From the NCBI RefSeq assembly GCF_003337555.1, contig NZ_QPJK01000007.1:62001-126000 (forward strand): a stretch of DNA of 64,000 nucleotides, written 5' to 3'. A program made the translations under genes and the position numbers. This stretch comes from Pseudorhodoferax soli (lineage in GTDB: Bacteria; Pseudomonadota; Gammaproteobacteria; Burkholderiales; Burkholderiaceae_C). Each line of letters opens with the position of its first letter. Position 1 is the first letter of the stretch. Under the pieces are notes generated by a model, which had not been told where the DNA came from, searched no databases, and saw only the letters and a list, made by a program, of their open reading frames with translations. Positions 63,372 through 64,000 of this stretch are shown one piece after another.

Positions 63372-64000
63372 TTAGCCTGCGAGCTTGGAGAAGCCGTCGC
63401 GGGTCTGGGGCAGCTTCATGTCCAGGACCTTGGAAGCCACTTGCGTGCGCAGGATCTGCGCGGTGCCGCCGGCGATCGTGAACATGCGCGCGTCGCGCAC
63501 ATGGCGCTCCATCGGGTTGTGGCGACCGTAGCCCGACGAGCCGTAGAACTGCAGGGCGTCGTTCGTCACCTTGTTCGCCGTCTCGGCCGCATAGATCTTC
63601 GCGCGCGCAGCCTTGTCGATGTCCGGAAAGTCCTCGCCGCTGGTGGCGGCCTGGCGCAGCAGCAGGCGCGCGGCTTCCAGTTGCACCGACATGTCGGCAA
63701 CCATCCATTGCAGGCCCTGGAACTCGGCGATGGGACGGCCGAACTGCTGGCGGCTCTTCAGATAGGCCACGCCCTCCTCGAATGCGCCCTGGGCGATGCC
63801 GAGGGCCACCGTGCCGGCGCCGACGCGCTGCGCGTTGTAGGCCGTCATCAGCGAGGCGAAGCCGCGGCGCAGGCCACCCGGCGGCACGACGAGCATGGAC
63901 TTGTGAATCTTCAGGTCACGGAATTCCATGTGCGTCTCGGGGATGCCGCGCACGCCCATGGCGTACAGGCGGCGACCGATCACCAGTTGCTCGGGCTTTT
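63372..64000 (-). CDS. Acyl-CoA dehydrogenase, 3' part only
   Basis: About 209 residues, open at the right edge. The C-terminal acyl-CoA dehydrogenase fold is clear: GIPETHMEFRDLKI, AYLKSRQQFGRPIAEFQGLQ, DALQFYGSSGYGRHNPMERHVRDARMF, AGGTAQILR. The position of the usual catalytic Glu of the YEGTxxIQR motif is Gly here (IAGGTAQILR), as in some ACAD subgroups that place the base elsewhere. It lies 62 bases upstream of a Bug gene on the same strand. The N-terminal part and start are outside the window. Confidence 0.88.
   Translation of the reverse strand, partial: KPEQLVIGRRLYAMGVRGIPETHMEFRDLKIHKSMLVVPPGGLRRGFASLMTAYNAQRVGAGTVALGIAQGAFEEGVAYLKSRQQFGRPIAEFQGLQWMVADMSVQLEAARLLLRQAATSGEDFPDIDKAARAKIYAAETANKVTNDALQFYGSSGYGRHNPMERHVRDARMFTIAGGTAQILRTQVASKVLDMKLPQTRDGFSKLAG

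Overview
The window looks like chromosome (or a large replicon) of a betaproteobacterium of the order Burkholderiales, probably Comamonadaceae- or Alcaligenaceae-like. The DNA is GC-rich and gene-dense. It holds five separate Bug/TctC-type periplasmic receptors, many LysR/IclR/AraC regulators, CaiB-type CoA-transferases and a nicotinate pathway of the Bordetella/Pseudomonas type. No rRNA, tRNA, CRISPR array or intact insertion sequence was seen. The assignment is by gene content only.

Layout. 1-4.3 kb: the start of a branched-chain-amino-acid-type ABC receptor, an AraC regulator with a strong upstream palindrome, a Bug receptor, and a TauD-like dioxygenase followed by an IclR regulator. 4.3-5.2 kb: a gene-poor stretch with a 13-copy octamer array. 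5.2-10.1 kb: a two-component system (sensor and OmpR-type regulator) divergent from dsbD and dsbG, resembling the dsbRS-dsbDEG copper/thiol-stress locus of Pseudomonas. 10.2-12.8 kb: a short unknown gene, an enoyl-CoA hydratase and a LysR regulator. 13.3-18.4 kb: a visibly AT-richer four-gene island encoding a LVIVD-propeller lipoprotein, a small anchored histidine-rich (cupredoxin-like) protein, a many-pass membrane protein and an exported protein of zinc phospholipase C-like type. It has no function I can name. 19.2-20.7 kb: an AraC regulator and a doubtful ORF.

21.1-37 kb is the best understood part. A livF-livG-livHM(fused)-livK ABC importer lies beside a complete aerobic nicotinate catabolic cluster: DUF1185 gene and nicC on the minus strand, nicE-nicD-nicX-nicF-nicA-nicB-nicR on the plus strand. 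Catalytic residues of NicC, NicD and NicX fall at, or at a constant offset from, the positions I recall for the Pseudomonas putida enzymes. NicAB hydroxylates nicotinate, NicC makes 2,5-dihydroxypyridine, NicX opens the ring, NicD deformylates, NicF deamidates and NicE isomerises maleate to fumarate. An inverted repeat, AGCGT-N2-ACGCT or a close variant, lies upstream of nicC, nicE and livK and in each case covers the putative -10 box. This suggests that NicR controls all three units and that the ABC importer carries nicotinate or a related pyridine acid. A truncated tyrosine recombinase sits just beyond nicR.

37.7-45.6 kb: a DUF305 protein with a YVTN propeller, a LysR regulator, a sulfatase with a Bug receptor, a beta-carbonic anhydrase and another Bug receptor. 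45.7-54.2 kb: an uncharacterised catabolic module with LysR, CaiB, a two-subunit CoA-transferase, a D-2-hydroxyacid dehydrogenase, a Bug receptor, an enolase-superfamily dehydratase, a CMD protein and a cysteine-dioxygenase-like cupin. 54.5-58.4 kb: a small unknown gene, a PaaI thioesterase, an IclR regulator, a crotonase lacking its catalytic glutamates and a second CaiB. 58.5-64 kb: a LysR regulator divergent from a YeiH-type exporter, a GNAT enzyme, a Tat-type DsbG-like protein, a Bug receptor and the 3' part of an acyl-CoA dehydrogenase running off the end.
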